Source: Phaseolus vulgaris
Lineage: Eukaryota > Streptophyta > Magnoliopsida > Fabales > Fabaceae
NCBI RefSeq assembly: GCF_000499845.2
Contig: NC_023753.2
Location: 14,957,030-15,021,029 of the forward strand
Direction: 5' to 3'
DNA: 64,000 bases
Part shown: piece by piece, positions 11,364-22,465 of the stretch
Numbering within the stretch: position 1 is the first letter of the stretch
How the letters are laid out: the number at the start of each line of letters is the position of its first letter
Notes under the pieces: model-generated
What the model was told of the DNA's origin: nothing
Databases searched by the model: none
The model's input: only the letters and a program-made list of their open reading frames with translations
Position numbers and translations under genes: made by a program

Positions 11364-13028
11364 TTAAAACCTTCTCTTTGGTAGCCATTTTGCTAAGTTC
11401 TTAGGAACAAGATGCTTTCTAGCAATGCAAGACCTAGATGTATGACCAGATTTCATGCAGTAAAAACAGGTTACATGAGATGCCTTTTTGCCACTGTTAA
11501 AAGCTGAAAAAACTGATTTTGCTGGAACAAAAAAACTTGAAAGCTTTTTGACATTGGTTGTATTTCCAGGGGTATAACCAAGTCCATTCTTATTGAAAAC
11601 AGCATTCTGTGATCCAAGGAGAGACTCAAGGTTTTCTCTTCCCTTGGTGAAATTGGAAAGGGTTTTCAGCAAATATTCCACTTGTTTTTCCAATCTTTTG
11701 CAGTTTTCACAGTTTTTAATAGAGGCATGCAAGCAAGTCAGTTCAAGGCTTACCAAATCTGTTTTGGCCTTATGCAGTTCTTCCTCAAGTGTTTTTACTT
11801 TAGGTGCAAGCACATTATTTACCTTTTGCAGCTTATTACATATTACAGCTAGCCTATTGGCTTCCTCATGTGTTTCCTTGAAGGCAGCAAGCAAATCATC
11901 ATAGTTATCAGAATCAGCAGAAAAATTACTTACTGATTCAGAGCTTGACTCCTCATCCTTCATCATGAAGCACAAATTATTCTCCTCATCTTCTGTTGAA
12001 GAGCTGCTGGTTGAGGATACTTCATTTTCCTCCCATGAGATGTAGGCTCTTCTTCCTTTGTTCCTTTCAAATTTCTTGCTGGCAGATTTGTCCTTAGTTT
12101 GATTGTCTGGACAATCTGTTTTGATATGCCCTGTTTTGCCACATCCAAAGCAACTATATTTAGAGGAATTTAAATCATTGGGTTTAGGATACCTTCTTTT
12201 CTGCTGGTTCCTATTTTTGCTTTTCTTCCTCATGAATTTGCTGAATCTTTTTGTAAGAAGGCTGATTGTGTCATCATCTTCAGCATCTTCTTTTTCTTCC
12301 TTGATCTCATCCAATTCAGTTGCTTTCAGTGCAAGACCTTTGGGTTTTCTCTCTGTTGTTTCCTGCTCTTTAAGTCTTTTAAGCTCTAGCTCATGCTCCA
12401 TCAGCTTTCCAAACAGTGCAGCAGTTCCCAATTTTGACAGATCACGGCTTTCAGAGATAGCTGTCACCTTTGGTTGCCAGCTTCTGTCGAGGCACTTCAA
12501 TATCTTTATGTTGAGTTCCTCTCTGTCAAATTCTTTTCCCAAGCCAGTGAGGTGATTCACAATATGGGTGAATCTTTTCTGCACATCAGCAATGCTCTCC
12601 TCGGGTTGCATTCTGAACAGCTCATATTCTTGGATGAGTGCATGTTTCCTTGACCTTTTCACATCTTCAGTACCTTCATGAGTCACTTCTAAGACTTCCC
12701 ACATCTCCTTAGCCGACTTACATTGAGATATCCTGAAGAACTCATCCATTGTCAATGCAGAGGTTATGATGTTCTTGGCCACAAGATCATGTTGAGCCTT
12801 CCTCCTTTTGGTCTCATTCCATTCTGATCTTGGCTTTTCAACTTGTTCATCCTTGACAACCTGCATTGGCACATAAGGTCCATTGACCACAGCTTCCCAA
12901 ATTAATGCATCAATGGATTCCATAAAAATTCTCATTCTAACTTTCCAAAATGCATAATTCATTCCATTAAACATAGGTGGTCTATTAACAGCAGAACCTT
13001 CAGCAAAAAGCACATTGAACTCAGACAT
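11364..13028 (-). CDS. Gag polyprotein of the Sirevirus-like element
   Basis: Intact 554-residue frame starting at the ATG at 13028 (MSEFNVLF), about 35 bases inside the PBS. Domains in order: N-terminal gag region with YAFWKVRMRIFMES; the UBN2-type core (AKEMWEVLE, HALIQEYELFRM, EESIADVQKRF); a lysine-rich segment; a CCHC zinc knuckle CFGCGKTGHIKTDC; a serine/acidic stretch; a coiled region with repeated leucines; and a second CCHC knuckle CFYCMKSGHTSRSC near the end, followed by a KWLPKRRF tail. Two knuckles separated by a coiled region is a feature of Sirevirus-type Gag. It would form the virus-like particle in the cytoplasm and bind element RNA. No defect is visible. Confidence 0.92.
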   Translation of the reverse strand: MSEFNVLFAEGSAVNRPPMFNGMNYAFWKVRMRIFMESIDALIWEAVVNGPYVPMQVVKDEQVEKPRSEWNETKRRKAQHDLVAKNIITSALTMDEFFRISQCKSAKEMWEVLEVTHEGTEDVKRSRKHALIQEYELFRMQPEESIADVQKRFTHIVNHLTGLGKEFDREELNIKILKCLDRSWQPKVTAISESRDLSKLGTAALFGKLMEHELELKRLKEQETTERKPKGLALKATELDEIKEEKEDAEDDDTISLLTKRFSKFMRKKSKNRNQQKRRYPKPNDLNSSKYSCFGCGKTGHIKTDCPDNQTKDKSASKKFERNKGRRAYISWEENEVSSTSSSSTEDEENNLCFMMKDEESSSESVSNFSADSDNYDDLLAAFKETHEEANRLAVICNKLQKVNNVLAPKVKTLEEELHKAKTDLVSLELTCLHASIKNCENCKRLEKQVEYLLKTLSNFTKGRENLESLLGSQNAVFNKNGLGYTPGNTTNVKKLSSFFVPAKSVFSAFNSGKKASHVTCFYCMKSGHTSRSCIARKHLVPKNLAKWLPKRRF

Positions 13029-13063
13029 TATTACAAACAAACTTGATTAAAATACAAGTCCTA

Positions 13064-13076
13064 GCTCTTGATACCA
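13064..13076 (-). other. Primer-binding site of the young Sirevirus-like element
   Basis: Minus strand reads TGGTATCAAGAGC two bases inside the right LTR. It matches the initiator-Met tRNA type site (TGGTATCAGAGC) with one extra A. Confidence 0.85.
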
Positions 13077-13078
13077 AT

Positions 13079-14892
13079 TGTTGGGTTTAATAGTGCCAAA
13101 GTTCAAGAAGGGGGGTGAATTGACCTTTTAAAACTTTCTCGCAGAAACAGTGTTTAACACAGTTTTACAGAAAATAAATCGATTTATGTGAAAATGAACA
13201 GATTTATTTCAGCACTGTTTTTGTTTGAAACGCTTTTAATTCAGCAAGGTTAATCACAAGATTATGCAGTGAGAATTTCCAGCAGCACACACACAAATAT
13301 CATATTTGAAAAACAGTGAAACACAAAACAGCAAGCTTCAATTTCAAGCAAGTGATTAAGGTTCAATTGATAGCATGCTAATTAATTGAGTGACCTTTGC
13401 AAACAAGCTGTTCCAGTGGCTTTTAACAGACTATGAGTGTTCTTCTTGATGTCAAGCAATTTTCCAGAAATTAAGAACAATGAATCACAGAACAGCAAGC
13501 TTCAACTTTAAGCAATTTGTTTAAGATTCAATTAATAGCATTTACAGTTTCTTGAGCAGCCTTTCACAGTCAATCTGTTTCAATGGTTTTTAGCATATTA
13601 CATATGTTCTTATCAGATTCAAACACCTTTTTCAGAAATCAAGAACAGTATGCACAGTGCCCAGAAAGAACAAATTTATTTTCAATTGAACAGATTTATT
13701 TCTTTGCTGTTTTATCAATTATGCAGAAACGAAATTGCAGAGAGAGAGAGAGAATGAACACAAGCAATTATACTGGTTCACTCAACCTGAGCTACATCCA
13801 GTCTTCACCAACAACAGCTGGAAATCACTAACACACAGTACAACCAAGTACAATTCCCACTGTTCTTGAAACCTACAAGAACTTAGGTACTCTTGCTGAA
13901 AAACCTATTTCAGCATACACACACACCCACTCTTCAAGAACACCTATCAAGAAGAGTGTTCAACCAAACTATTACAAGAAAGAGATGTGAAACGACTACA
14001 CCTGATTGAGGATACACAGATCTGCCTTAAACCAGTAGGCAAGATTGCTAGAACAGTAGCTGCACCTCACACCAAGCTATTTGAACCAAACCAAGAACAA
14101 GCACTTTGTGATTTTTGAAATCTTTGAAGAACAAATGCTAATCCTTTGTAAACACTTAACTCTCTGCTGTCAAAACTTGTTTTTGCAAATGTATGAATTG
14201 TTTGAATCGTTGTTTAACTCAGAAACAAGTTTGCATTTTATAGAAAACCAACTTATAACAGATTTTTGAAAACAGTTAAAGCTGTTATAAAATGAACATA
14301 TTGAAAATAAAATGAACAGATTTATTTTCAAAAGCAGTTAGAGAATTTGTTAAGTGAGGAGACTTAGTCAACCATTCTGGTGCTGAGATAAAACTGAAAA
14401 ACGTTTAAGCTTGACATGGCACCAAAGACAAAAAGAATCTATTCATTTACAGATGAACAGATTCATTTTTCAAAACGAAAACAGAGAAAGTTTAACTATT
14501 TAAAACTCAGTCATTTTGAAAAGAAGAAGACTTAGTCAAAATACCTGATGCACAGAATCTAATTTTACAAGACTTAGCCAAGGCATCAGTGAAAAAAATG
14601 AATCTGTTTATTTCGAAAAGAACATATTTATTTTTATGCAGTAAACGTGTTTTTGTGTAAAACATGTGAAAAACAGTTTAAGAAAACATATGCTTGTTCT
14701 TATCACATGGCCAGTGGTTATGAGGTGAGTTACTCAGCAAAAAGATACTCTTAGACAACCTCTAAGCACTAACTAAGACATACTTAAAGCAAAGCAAAAA
14801 TACACATGAAATGTACATATAAGACTTCATCAAACACTACATATTGGTCTTCATCAAACACACTCTTGAAGGGGCAGCAACCATCTTCAACA
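13079..14892 (-). repeat. 5' LTR of the young Sirevirus-like element
   Basis: Plus-strand TGTTGGG to TTCAACA, 1814 bp. It pairs with 4494-6309 at about 99.4 percent by hand count. This is the upstream (promoter) LTR because the element reads leftward and the PBS is beside it. Confidence 0.95.
14235..14242 (-). promoter_or_regulatory. TATA-like box of the 5' LTR
   Basis: Minus strand reads TATAAAAT, about 650 bp inside the outer end of the LTR. It is a plausible core promoter that would give a U3 of about 650 bp and a long R-U5. Position and composition only; no start site can be seen. Confidence 0.5.
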
Positions 14893-14897
14893 AGACA
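14893..14897. other. Target-site duplication AGACA (right)
   Basis: Exact copy of 4489-4493, directly after the LTR end at 14892. Confidence 0.95.
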
Positions 14898-15148
14898 GTT
14901 ATTTAACCAAGTCAAAAACAGTTTTAAAACCTTCAAACAAGCCAAGTGACAAACAACCGATTATTTCGAGGTTTCAACCGATTGTTTTTCTCTTTGCTTA
15001 GAAAAATACTTTTCTCTTTTAAAACAGATTGAGCAAACTTGTGCAAGGGACTAGGAGTGATCTTTACAAGGATTCTAAACAACCTAGACTAAGCCCAAAC
15101 GAAAAGCAGCACAACTTCAACCTTCACCATAGATTTGAAACATCAAAG
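14898..15148 (-). repeat. 5' LTR of the old copia element, second segment
   Basis: Continuation of the LTR that starts at 3661; 833 plus about 251 bp gives roughly 1.08 kb. It carries the same CAACCGATTGTTT-type motifs as the first segment. The end near CATCAAA is placed by comparison with the related LTR ending at 16363. Confidence 0.65.
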
Positions 15149-15360
15149 TAAGAGAAATCTGCACCTTTTTCTTTACTGGTTAACTAAGCCCAAGTTTTTC
15201 TTTGATCCACCTAAACACATCAATATGGTAAACTATCCCAATAATAAAGACACACTTATTCCGATGTTTCCAAATTTCACCTACAATTGCAATCCACACC
15301 ATTCCCTAGATTCTGAGAATCTGACCATTAACATTCAAAGGGAAATTTAAGCTAAAACGA
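15149..15360. other. Unassigned sequence between two related LTRs
   Basis: About 210 bp. The short open frame at 15135-15350 has no recognisable domain, so I do not call a gene. Confidence 0.4.
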
Positions 15361-16363
15361 AATTAGAATGTATGGCCTTAAACGAGAGGCGGTTGAATTG
15401 TTTAAAGGAGGTTTTCGAAAAAAATTTAAGCTAAAATGAAATTATTTGCAAGAAACCATATTAGGAATTCAGTTAGCCAAGAAACAAAGCTCAAAACAGC
15501 AAAGCACCAGAAAAACAATCGGTTGTTTATACCAGCAAAATAATAACAACTGAAGAGATACACAAACAGTTTATACTGGTTCACTCTTCAACCAAGAGCT
15601 ACATCCAGTCCCCAAAATCCACTGGACAATCCACTAAGCAATCAATTACAGATTACACACAAACACCACCAAAAAAGTGACCTTGATCCCCTTAAGAAAC
15701 ACACTTCCTTTGGCTCAGCACACACCAAAAATGTTGATCTTGACAACCTCAAGAGCACACAACCCTTCTTGGCTTTACAACACCAGAATGTACAAAATAT
15801 TCAGAACGAATTACACTTGTTACAGAATGAACTGAAATTAATACAAATGTAATCCTATTCCACCCTCTCTTGAGAAAACCAAAGCTCAAAGGTGAAAACC
15901 CAAATCTTGAAAGCAATCTCTGAAAAACTGAAATATGTTTTTCTCTTTTCTTGTTTTTTATAAAACATTAACAAACTATTTATAGCTTTCAAATATTGGT
16001 CAAAGCATTTAAAACATGAGCGCATTCAGTTTGAAAATCATTTAAAACACACTCAACTAACAAAGCAGATTCTGTTAAAATTTTCAAACAAACAATCGAT
16101 TATCGATTGTTTTGGTTTGACATCAAGTCAACCAACCAAAACAGTTTTCAACATTTTCAAAAACATCTAAGAGTAAAACAATCGGTTGTTTCGACAAAAC
16201 AACAGGTTGTTTTTCACTTAGTTTGAAAAACATTTTAAACTTAAAAGATTTGAAAACACTTAAGCTTTAGATTTAACAAATAGTGGATTACAAAGATAAA
16301 CTACCCAGATCCTACTCTAAAACACAACAACAACTTTAAGCAACTTCAGCCTTCCATCAAACA
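15361..16363 (-). repeat. Solo-type LTR related to the old copia LTR
   Basis: About 1.0 kb. Its start (AATTAGAATG...GGCCTTAAACGAGAGG) aligns with the old LTR start (TGTTAGAATT...GGCTTAAACAAGAGG), and its end (CAACTTCAGCCTTCCATCAAACA) aligns with the old LTR end. The same landmark TTTATACTGGTTCACTC...GAGCTACATCCAGT occurs inside. No internal region or clear target duplication is visible, so a solo LTR or fragment is the simplest reading. Confidence 0.6.
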
Positions 16364-16853
16364 CTAGGATTTGGATTCTTCAAAGCTTTTGATCGCACTT
16401 GATTCAACATTATATTGAGTGAGTGACATCTCAAGTGGCAGCTCTTACATCACTCATCTTGGAGTCCCTCTGCTCAAAGTGGCGTGAATTCCCTTTCTAA
16501 TCCACGAGTTCTTTTCATCCCTTCATCATTTCCTTCTTTATTTGTGCCATTATCCATTTCCATTTCATGTTCTTTAATGTTTCTTCCATTTGGCTATTCT
16601 TTATCATTTTAGTCTTGTTTCGTTTGCTCTTTTATGTTCTTTTCAATTCCGCACCTTTGCATCATTGTCATCATATTATTGTGTTTTTATCTTTCTCATT
16701 ATGAAGTGAACCTTTACACTTACTTAACCACTTGGTTAAGTTTGTGTCTAGTGGAGATATTCTTAGGTTTCTCACATTTAAATTGCCAAAATCCAAAATC
16801 TAAACAAAAGTGAAACCTTTAAAATGTGCAATCTAAAATCAACTCACATCTTG
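16364..16853 (+). repeat. Gypsy LTR fragment (plus strand)
   Basis: Sequence directly upstream of a plus-strand PBS. It shares short landmarks (AAGTGGCGTGAAT, CTTGGAGTC) with the inverted LTR arms at 24382 and 26928, so the two are probably related families. The left end is lost against the solo LTR. Confidence 0.55.
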
Positions 16854-16865
16854 TGGTATCAGAGC
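16854..16865 (+). other. Primer-binding site TGGTATCAGAGC
   Basis: Exact initiator-Met tRNA complement, located before a plus-strand gypsy gag remnant. It marks the start of the internal region. Confidence 0.8.
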
Positions 16866-17847
16866 ATGGTTTTAATAGTACTTATCTTTGTTGAGTTGAT
16901 TTCTGCCTTTAATTTTTCAGCAAATTTCAATTTTTTATTTTATCTTTGAGCAATTTAAATTCTGCCTTTAAATTCCTGTCATTTATAGTTTCTGTCCTTT
17001 TATTCATTAAGCATTTCAAATTTGTCTTTGTGAATTCCGTTTTTTATCAATTTTTTTTTTCTCTTATCGCTTTTGCTTGCGTCTGGTGTTCTTAGTTTTT
17101 CATCTTTTCTACTTATTTTTATTTTAATTGTGAAGAACTAAAACCAAATTAGAAGTTGTTAGAGTAACGGTTGATTTAATTCCAAACATAGATTACAAGC
17201 GTTCATATAACTTGAATCCCAATATCTTATCTCTTTTTGAAAATTGAAAAGTGAATCCCATCTGCGTGCATAAAATCATCTGAAAATTTGAATCTGTCAA
17301 TTCAGGACAAAAAAAAATGAAAAAAAGAAGAAGCAAAAACAACACAAAATGTTTCAAGTGCATTCACTTTCCAACTTTCACTTACAAAAAGGGGTTCTAA
17401 CTATATGACAAATTGTTTTCGTAATTGTGGAGTTTAATCCCACTTTCTTTCTCAATTTCTAAAACTTTTCAAATCTTCATAATTAAAGTTTAACTAAGTT
17501 TCCTTGCGTCTATTTCATGCTTTTGTTGTTTGTTTTGTTCAAGTTTTTGTCTTCACCTTAATTCCTTTTGGTTTCTCTTTGTTTTAAAGCTCTCTTTTCT
17601 TGTCTTTCTTTGTTTCTTAAGATTTTTTGGGGGTACGTTAGTGAGCAAGTGTAAGAGCTTTGTCATCTTTCACTTGAGGTGTTGCTACAGGTGTAGACCC
17701 TTTTGAGGGAGTATCTTTATCGAGTGATACACGTGAGTTAAGGTTTCAACTGTTTGTTTTAACTAACCGTCTGGTTTCTTTGTGCAAGTTTTAAAGGCTC
17801 ATTTCTCTTTCAGGGAGTCTTCCAACCCTCAATCCCCTCAGAAGGCA
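16866..17847 (+). other. Leader of the gypsy remnant
   Basis: T-rich, non-coding stretch of about 980 bp between the PBS and gag. No reading frame or other feature is visible. Confidence 0.5.
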
Positions 17848-18800
17848 TGTCTTTTGGGGGAATTAGCCGAAGCCCAAAGAAGTTTGGCCCAAAAATAAAA
17901 GGATATGAGACAACTGCTAGAGAGAATGCAGAGGTTAGAAGCCAACCAAGAAAGCATGGTCCGAGAAAGGAGGCGAGAGCCTAGGCTCCATACATGACAT
18001 CACATGTACTACAGGAGTTATGAAGACGAAGACCAAGATTGGAGAGTGCATAATTTTGAAGAAAGGCTCCACCGACACCAACATCAACCAAAGAATTATT
18101 TTCCTTTTGTAAAGTTACCTAGTTTTAGTGGGGATAGTCACCCAAATGCATATTTAGGATGGGAAGCTAAAGTGGAACAAATCTTTAAAGCGTATGAGGT
18201 CGAAGAGGACCAAAAAGTTAGGTTAGCTTCCCTAGAATTTGTAGACTATTCCAAGCAATGGTGGCATCAGACTATAATGGACATTGGGCTAAATAAGAGG
18301 CCAGTTGTGGTCTCTTGGAGTGATTTAAAGTTATGCATGTGCACGATTTGTTCCTCCTCATAGGAAGGAACTTTTGTTGAAGCTTCAATGGCTTCATCAA
18401 GGACCTAGGCTGGTAGATGAATACTTTAAAGACTTAGAAACTACTTTGACTAAAATTAATATGCATGATAGTGAAGAGTCAAAGATCACTAGGTTTGTGA
18501 GTGGTTTAAGGAGAGAAATCCAGGATATTGTAGAGTTATATGAGTACTCTTCTTTAGAGAAAGTAGTTTCCCTAACCATCAAGGTGGAATCACAACTTTT
18601 CCAGCAAATAAATTTAAAAAATACTCATAGTAAATCTTCATCGAAGGATAAGAACGAAACTTCTACAAAAACTTTTCCTTCCGAAACCACTTCTCACCAT
18701 AGAGTTTCTAAAGGCAACTCTTCCATCTCTACCCTTAAGTCACCCACTAAAACTTCAAGCACAAAATGTTTTCAATGTTTAGGTTTTGGCACATAACTGT
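17848..18800 (+). pseudogene. Gypsy gag pseudogene
   Basis: Capsid-like region with FVKLPSFSGDSHPNAYLGWE, EEDQKVRLASLEF and QWWHQ (18004-18363), continued in another frame at 18374-18796 with a VDEYFKDLE and RFVSGLRREIQD core. Stops lie upstream, near 17920 and 17995, and a frameshift lies near 18345-18375. The frame ends in the first half of a zinc knuckle (KCFQCLGFG) just before a CACTA end at 18805. The domain is the retrotransposon gag type of chromovirus-like gypsy elements. Protease and pol are absent. Non-functional. Confidence 0.8.
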
Positions 18801-18804
18801 CAAT

Positions 18805-19330
18805 CACTACAAGAAAATAACAATTTAGTCACCGAATTCAACGACCGAAAATGAGTTGTCACAATTTGCGACCGGAATAATCACTAAATACCCTTAGTGT
18901 CAAATTTGTGACCGAAATAGCGACCAAATGAATAGTCAATGATGTTAGTTAGTTTAGCCACCGAATTAACGACTAAACAGGAGAGTGACAAAACCATCAG
19001 TCGCTAAAGTGGGTGTTCTAAATAAATTGGGGAAATTATATCTGCGACCGAATTAGCGACCAAATACATTTATGTTTTAGTCACCGATTTCTGTTTGGTT
19101 GCTAAATGGAGTTGTTTATTTTTCAGCCACCGAATTAGTCACTGAATATGTTTATTTTTTAGTCATCGATATTTTTTGGTCACTAAATGTATTTGTTTAT
19201 TTCTACCACCAAATCAGCCACCAAATATGTTTATTTTGTAGTCATCGATTTTCCTTTGGTGACTAAATATAATTGTTTATTTTTTGTCAGCGAATTAACC
19301 ACTGAAATAACATTTTTATTTTTATTTAAT
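18805..19330. mobile_element. CACTA (En/Spm-like) transposon end
   Basis: Begins CACTACAAGAAAATAAC, the standard CACTA terminal sequence. About 500 bp of short subterminal repeats follow, built on GCGACCGAATTAGCGACC and variants, some inverted. No matching right end (TTCTTGTAGTG) was found before 24 kb, so only one end survives, or the rest was deleted. It interrupts the gypsy gag zinc knuckle. Confidence 0.8.
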
Positions 19331-19698
19331 TATGCATATATTAAAATAAAATATAAAAATTAAAATTGTGTGATTTGGTGGTGGCAATGTAGTTGGATTT
19401 GGTGGTGGAGTAGGTTGTGGCAATTAAGTGCAAGGTAAGAGTGTTAATTCAGTTTTATGTTGATGAAAAACAATAAGAGAGAAAGAAAAAGGAGAATGTT
19501 GAAATGGAGTTGAAGCTATAACTACTGTAAATTTTGTGATTAAATAACTTCATTCCTAAATATAGGAGAGATGAGTTTATCAGGAAGGAGGGGGTGCCCA
19601 GGGGAGAAAAAGAGGTCAGTAAACAACAGGTTACGAAGAGGATGAGTAAGGAGGTTTGGAGGTAAAAAGAAGGGAAGGTAGGCCGAAGATTCCCAGGT
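19331..19698. other. Non-coding sequence before the LINE fragment
   Basis: AT-rich start, then G-rich sequence. It includes short GATTTGGTGGTGG repeats near 19370-19410. The LINE may begin near 19560, but no boundary can be fixed. Confidence 0.4.
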
Positions 19699-21501
19699 GT
19701 GAAGAAGTCCTACACAGGAGTAGTAAGAAATAAGTCACAGGATACGTGGAAAGGACCCATTGTCATAACCAAATCACGTGTTCTTCCCTGGATGACGAAG
19801 AGTGTGGTGGAAGATATTGTTAAGGGAGGAATGAGCATGGTAAAAGCAAGGAATATGGGTAATAATCTAGTTCTTTTGACACCAAAGAATGAAGAACAGA
19901 TGGAAGATATTATAAAACTGAATAACGAATGGTTCCAGAGTGTGTTTGAGGAAGTAGAATCATGGTCTGAAGCATGTGTAGCCATCCTAGTCTGGGCAAG
20001 ATGCTATGGTCTACCCATTTTATTATGGTTTAAGGACTGCTTATCAAAGGTGGTCGGTGAAGTAGCGTCTTTGGTAGCCATAGACGAAGCTACGTTATTG
20101 TGGGAAAATTTGGAGTTTGCCCGTATTCAAGTGCAATGTGAGGATGTCCAAGGCTGTTAAGATTAATGACAAAATCTATAACATTAGCATTGAAGAGGAA
20201 GTGGCCAGTCAAGGGGGAGGAGTGTGTAAGTGCACCTTTAATCACTACGTTTCATCAGATATTGTATCTTCGTCGGAATCCTTCGTTGAAGAAACGATGT
20301 TTTCGGAAAACAACAACGAAGTTGGGGAAGGAATCACCGGCGAGCTAGGTCGACGGCCTGAGGAGGAGTCAGAAGGAGGTCGAAAGGGACGTTCAACAAT
20401 GCAGTCAAATTCGTTACACTTGAAGGAAGTTTCAGAGCGTGGGAAGGATAACCTGCAACGTCACCATGCGCCTTGCTCTAATGTAGTAAGACGTGACCAA
20501 GAAGTGGGGCAGCTTTATCAGTAACACAAAAGGTCAATGTCGTGTGTTCTCCATGTCAAAAAGCCTTAGTTAACCTAACTGGGGTTTTTGAAACTCTTTG
20601 TACAAAAATCATAAGGCCCAACTTAGGTGAGGCCCGGGTCAGCGAAAGTGGAGCCCACTCGAATTTTGGAGGCAACAGAGGTGAGGTCATGGGTTCAATG
20701 AGAGAAGAAGAAGGGACGAGTGTTCTGAGAGGAAAAACAAGGGAATCTTAATCGAAGGAGACGTAGAGGCTCAACAGTTTTTCTCCAAGGGATAACGGAT
20801 TGAAATTATTAAGCTCTACCTTCGTTCTTAGTGGAAAGAAGACCCATTCACAGTTTGATGGCAGCAGAGGTGAGCTCGCGGAGCTAATGAAAGACGGAGT
20901 GAAGATTAGGACTAGGGAAGGAAAAACATGGGTCGTATCGGAGCCTTCTATACCATTGAAGACAGGAAAGTTCGCGGAGGCAAGGTGCTCTGACTCTCTC
21001 TCTTCAGGGGACGCTGGTTTGAATTACTCGAGAGAAGGTCCCCAAACCAATCTCATCAGCCGCTGAGATACGCGTGATGATGTAGGTAGCAGAGGCATCG
21101 CTGGAAACATGTTTGGAGAAGAATATCAATTTGAGGAGGGTTGCTACAAAACACCAGAGAGGATCCGTAGGCAGATAGCTCAAAGAGAGTTGAGGGATCT
21201 GTGTATACAACCTTGTTGGAGATCTAAAGGGGGACAAGCGTCCCTTCATTACGACAATAGCTCGTCTTCTAGGTGCAGTATTTTCTCAAAGGCTGAATCC
21301 GCTAGTGATATTGTTAATTGTAATAATCGTCTAAGAAATGAAAAGGTGGTAGTTGAATATGTCAGAATATGGGAAGTAGGCAAACAATTGGGAATGGAGT
21401 GTTGTTCCTGCCGGTTGACCAGAATGTGCTTCGTGCGTAGCTGTGACTCACGTATCAAGGACACCTTCGTCTTGGTTCCAGATCTTCACCCTACACCGCC
21501 G
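19699..21501 (+). pseudogene. LINE ORF1 pseudogene (nucleic-acid-binding protein)
   Basis: The open part at 19699-20160 has the DUF4283-like pattern of plant L1 ORF1: VVRNKSQDTW near the start, then WFQSVFEEVESWSE, W(A)RCYGLPILLWFKDC, VGEVASLVAIDEATLLWENLEFARIQV. A frameshift near 20140 moves the reading to 20117-20524 (KINDKIYNISIEEE). The rest to about 21501 has only short broken frames. ORF2 is absent. The domain is known to bind nucleic acid in the LINE particle. The ORF2 remnant at 31.4-32.7 kb is a different copy on the other strand. Confidence 0.65.
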
Positions 21502-22465
21502 TGAGTACCTGAAACAGAGAGAACAAAGGGCGCCCTCGCGGTCGTTTGCACTCCGACGATCAAGTCAGTAGGCAGAAAACACTGTGCGCCTCCGTATTGG
21601 AACACCGTAACTGCGATGTTCTGAAGATGCGTAATTGTATTCTAACGAACTTTTCTCTGGTGCTCAAATCACTCGTGCGTACAGTGTGTAAGCGTGCAAA
21701 TGATTAGAACATACCTTACTAAGCTTTCAGAAAAGCTTATATACCTTGGGTGTTAGTGTTTACTGCGACGTGGCTTCTCTGACTTAAGCGCAATTCCACG
21801 TAGAAGGCCTTACGACGCTGTAACCCAACTTAGGGAAATCCCAACGCATAAGTCTTCCTTCCTCGAAGTGCATCTGGCGCAAGGGGTGACTACCTAGGTG
21901 CCAACTCATGCGCCCCAGCCTCTAGTCACTCGCCCTGGGAGTGTATCTGCCTTCCTTTCGTACCATGCACGTGGATTACCCCTGGGGTGTCGCCCTCTTC
22001 TAGGTCGTATCTGTCCCAGGGATTTTCCAAAGGTGGCGCGGGTAGCCACGTCCTACACCCCATGCATGAGTACTTCACGAATCAGATTACTCCCTGCCGG
22101 TACTGGGAATATGGCCTTGAAGCCACCTTTCTCTTCTTTTTATTACCGTTCTGAGGCACCGAGGCCCGAGGCCTCATCGCCCGTACCGTGGCCAATTATC
22201 GTGTTGCCCCCTCCACGGTCTTCCCTGCCCGTGGGTATTGGGGGTGGCACCATCTGGGCCAAAGCACGCTCTTAGGACAATGAGTCGCCTTTGAGGTGGG
22301 AGACGTTTAAATCTGGCGACGCCCACACCTAGCGACGCCCACACCTGGTGACGCCCACATCTGGCGACGCCCAAAGCGGTCAATGCTAACTCTCCTCCTT
22401 GGAGCCCCTTGGTGGGTCCCACCATATGTTTGACTTTGGTCAACGCCCGAGGATGGGTCGGTACA
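21502..22465 (-). repeat. LTR of a Tat-type gypsy remnant
   Basis: On the minus strand it begins TGTACCGACCC, close to the TGTACCGCCC start of the complete gypsy LTRs at 49916 and 61144, and follows a purine tract ending GGAGGGCTTG, again like the complete element. The other end near 21502 (TGAGTACC) is less certain. GC-rich, with a short repeated GGCGACGCCCACACCT-like unit near 22313-22372. Confidence 0.6.

Larger units (their letters stand above)
4494..14892 (-). mobile_element. Complete Sirevirus-like Ty1/copia retrotransposon (10,399 bp)
   Basis: Minus-strand element bounded by two long direct LTRs (1816 and 1814 bp) that differ by only about 10 substitutions and two single-base indels by eye. 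It has a 5-bp target duplication AGACA, a PBS beside the right LTR and a purine tract beside the left LTR. Order 5' to 3': gag (13028-11364), pol (about 11329-8234) and a third ORF (7824-6676). A reading frame between pol and the 3' LTR, with copia domain order (integrase before RT), is a hallmark of the Sirevirus group, of which soybean SIRE1 is the known legume example. Two stop codons in pol suggest this copy is not autonomous. The near-identical LTRs indicate recent insertion. Confidence 0.93.

Noticed and set aside
21898..22443. Open frames on both strands in the GC-rich Tat LTR
   Set aside because: No domain; explained by high GC content and LTR sequence.
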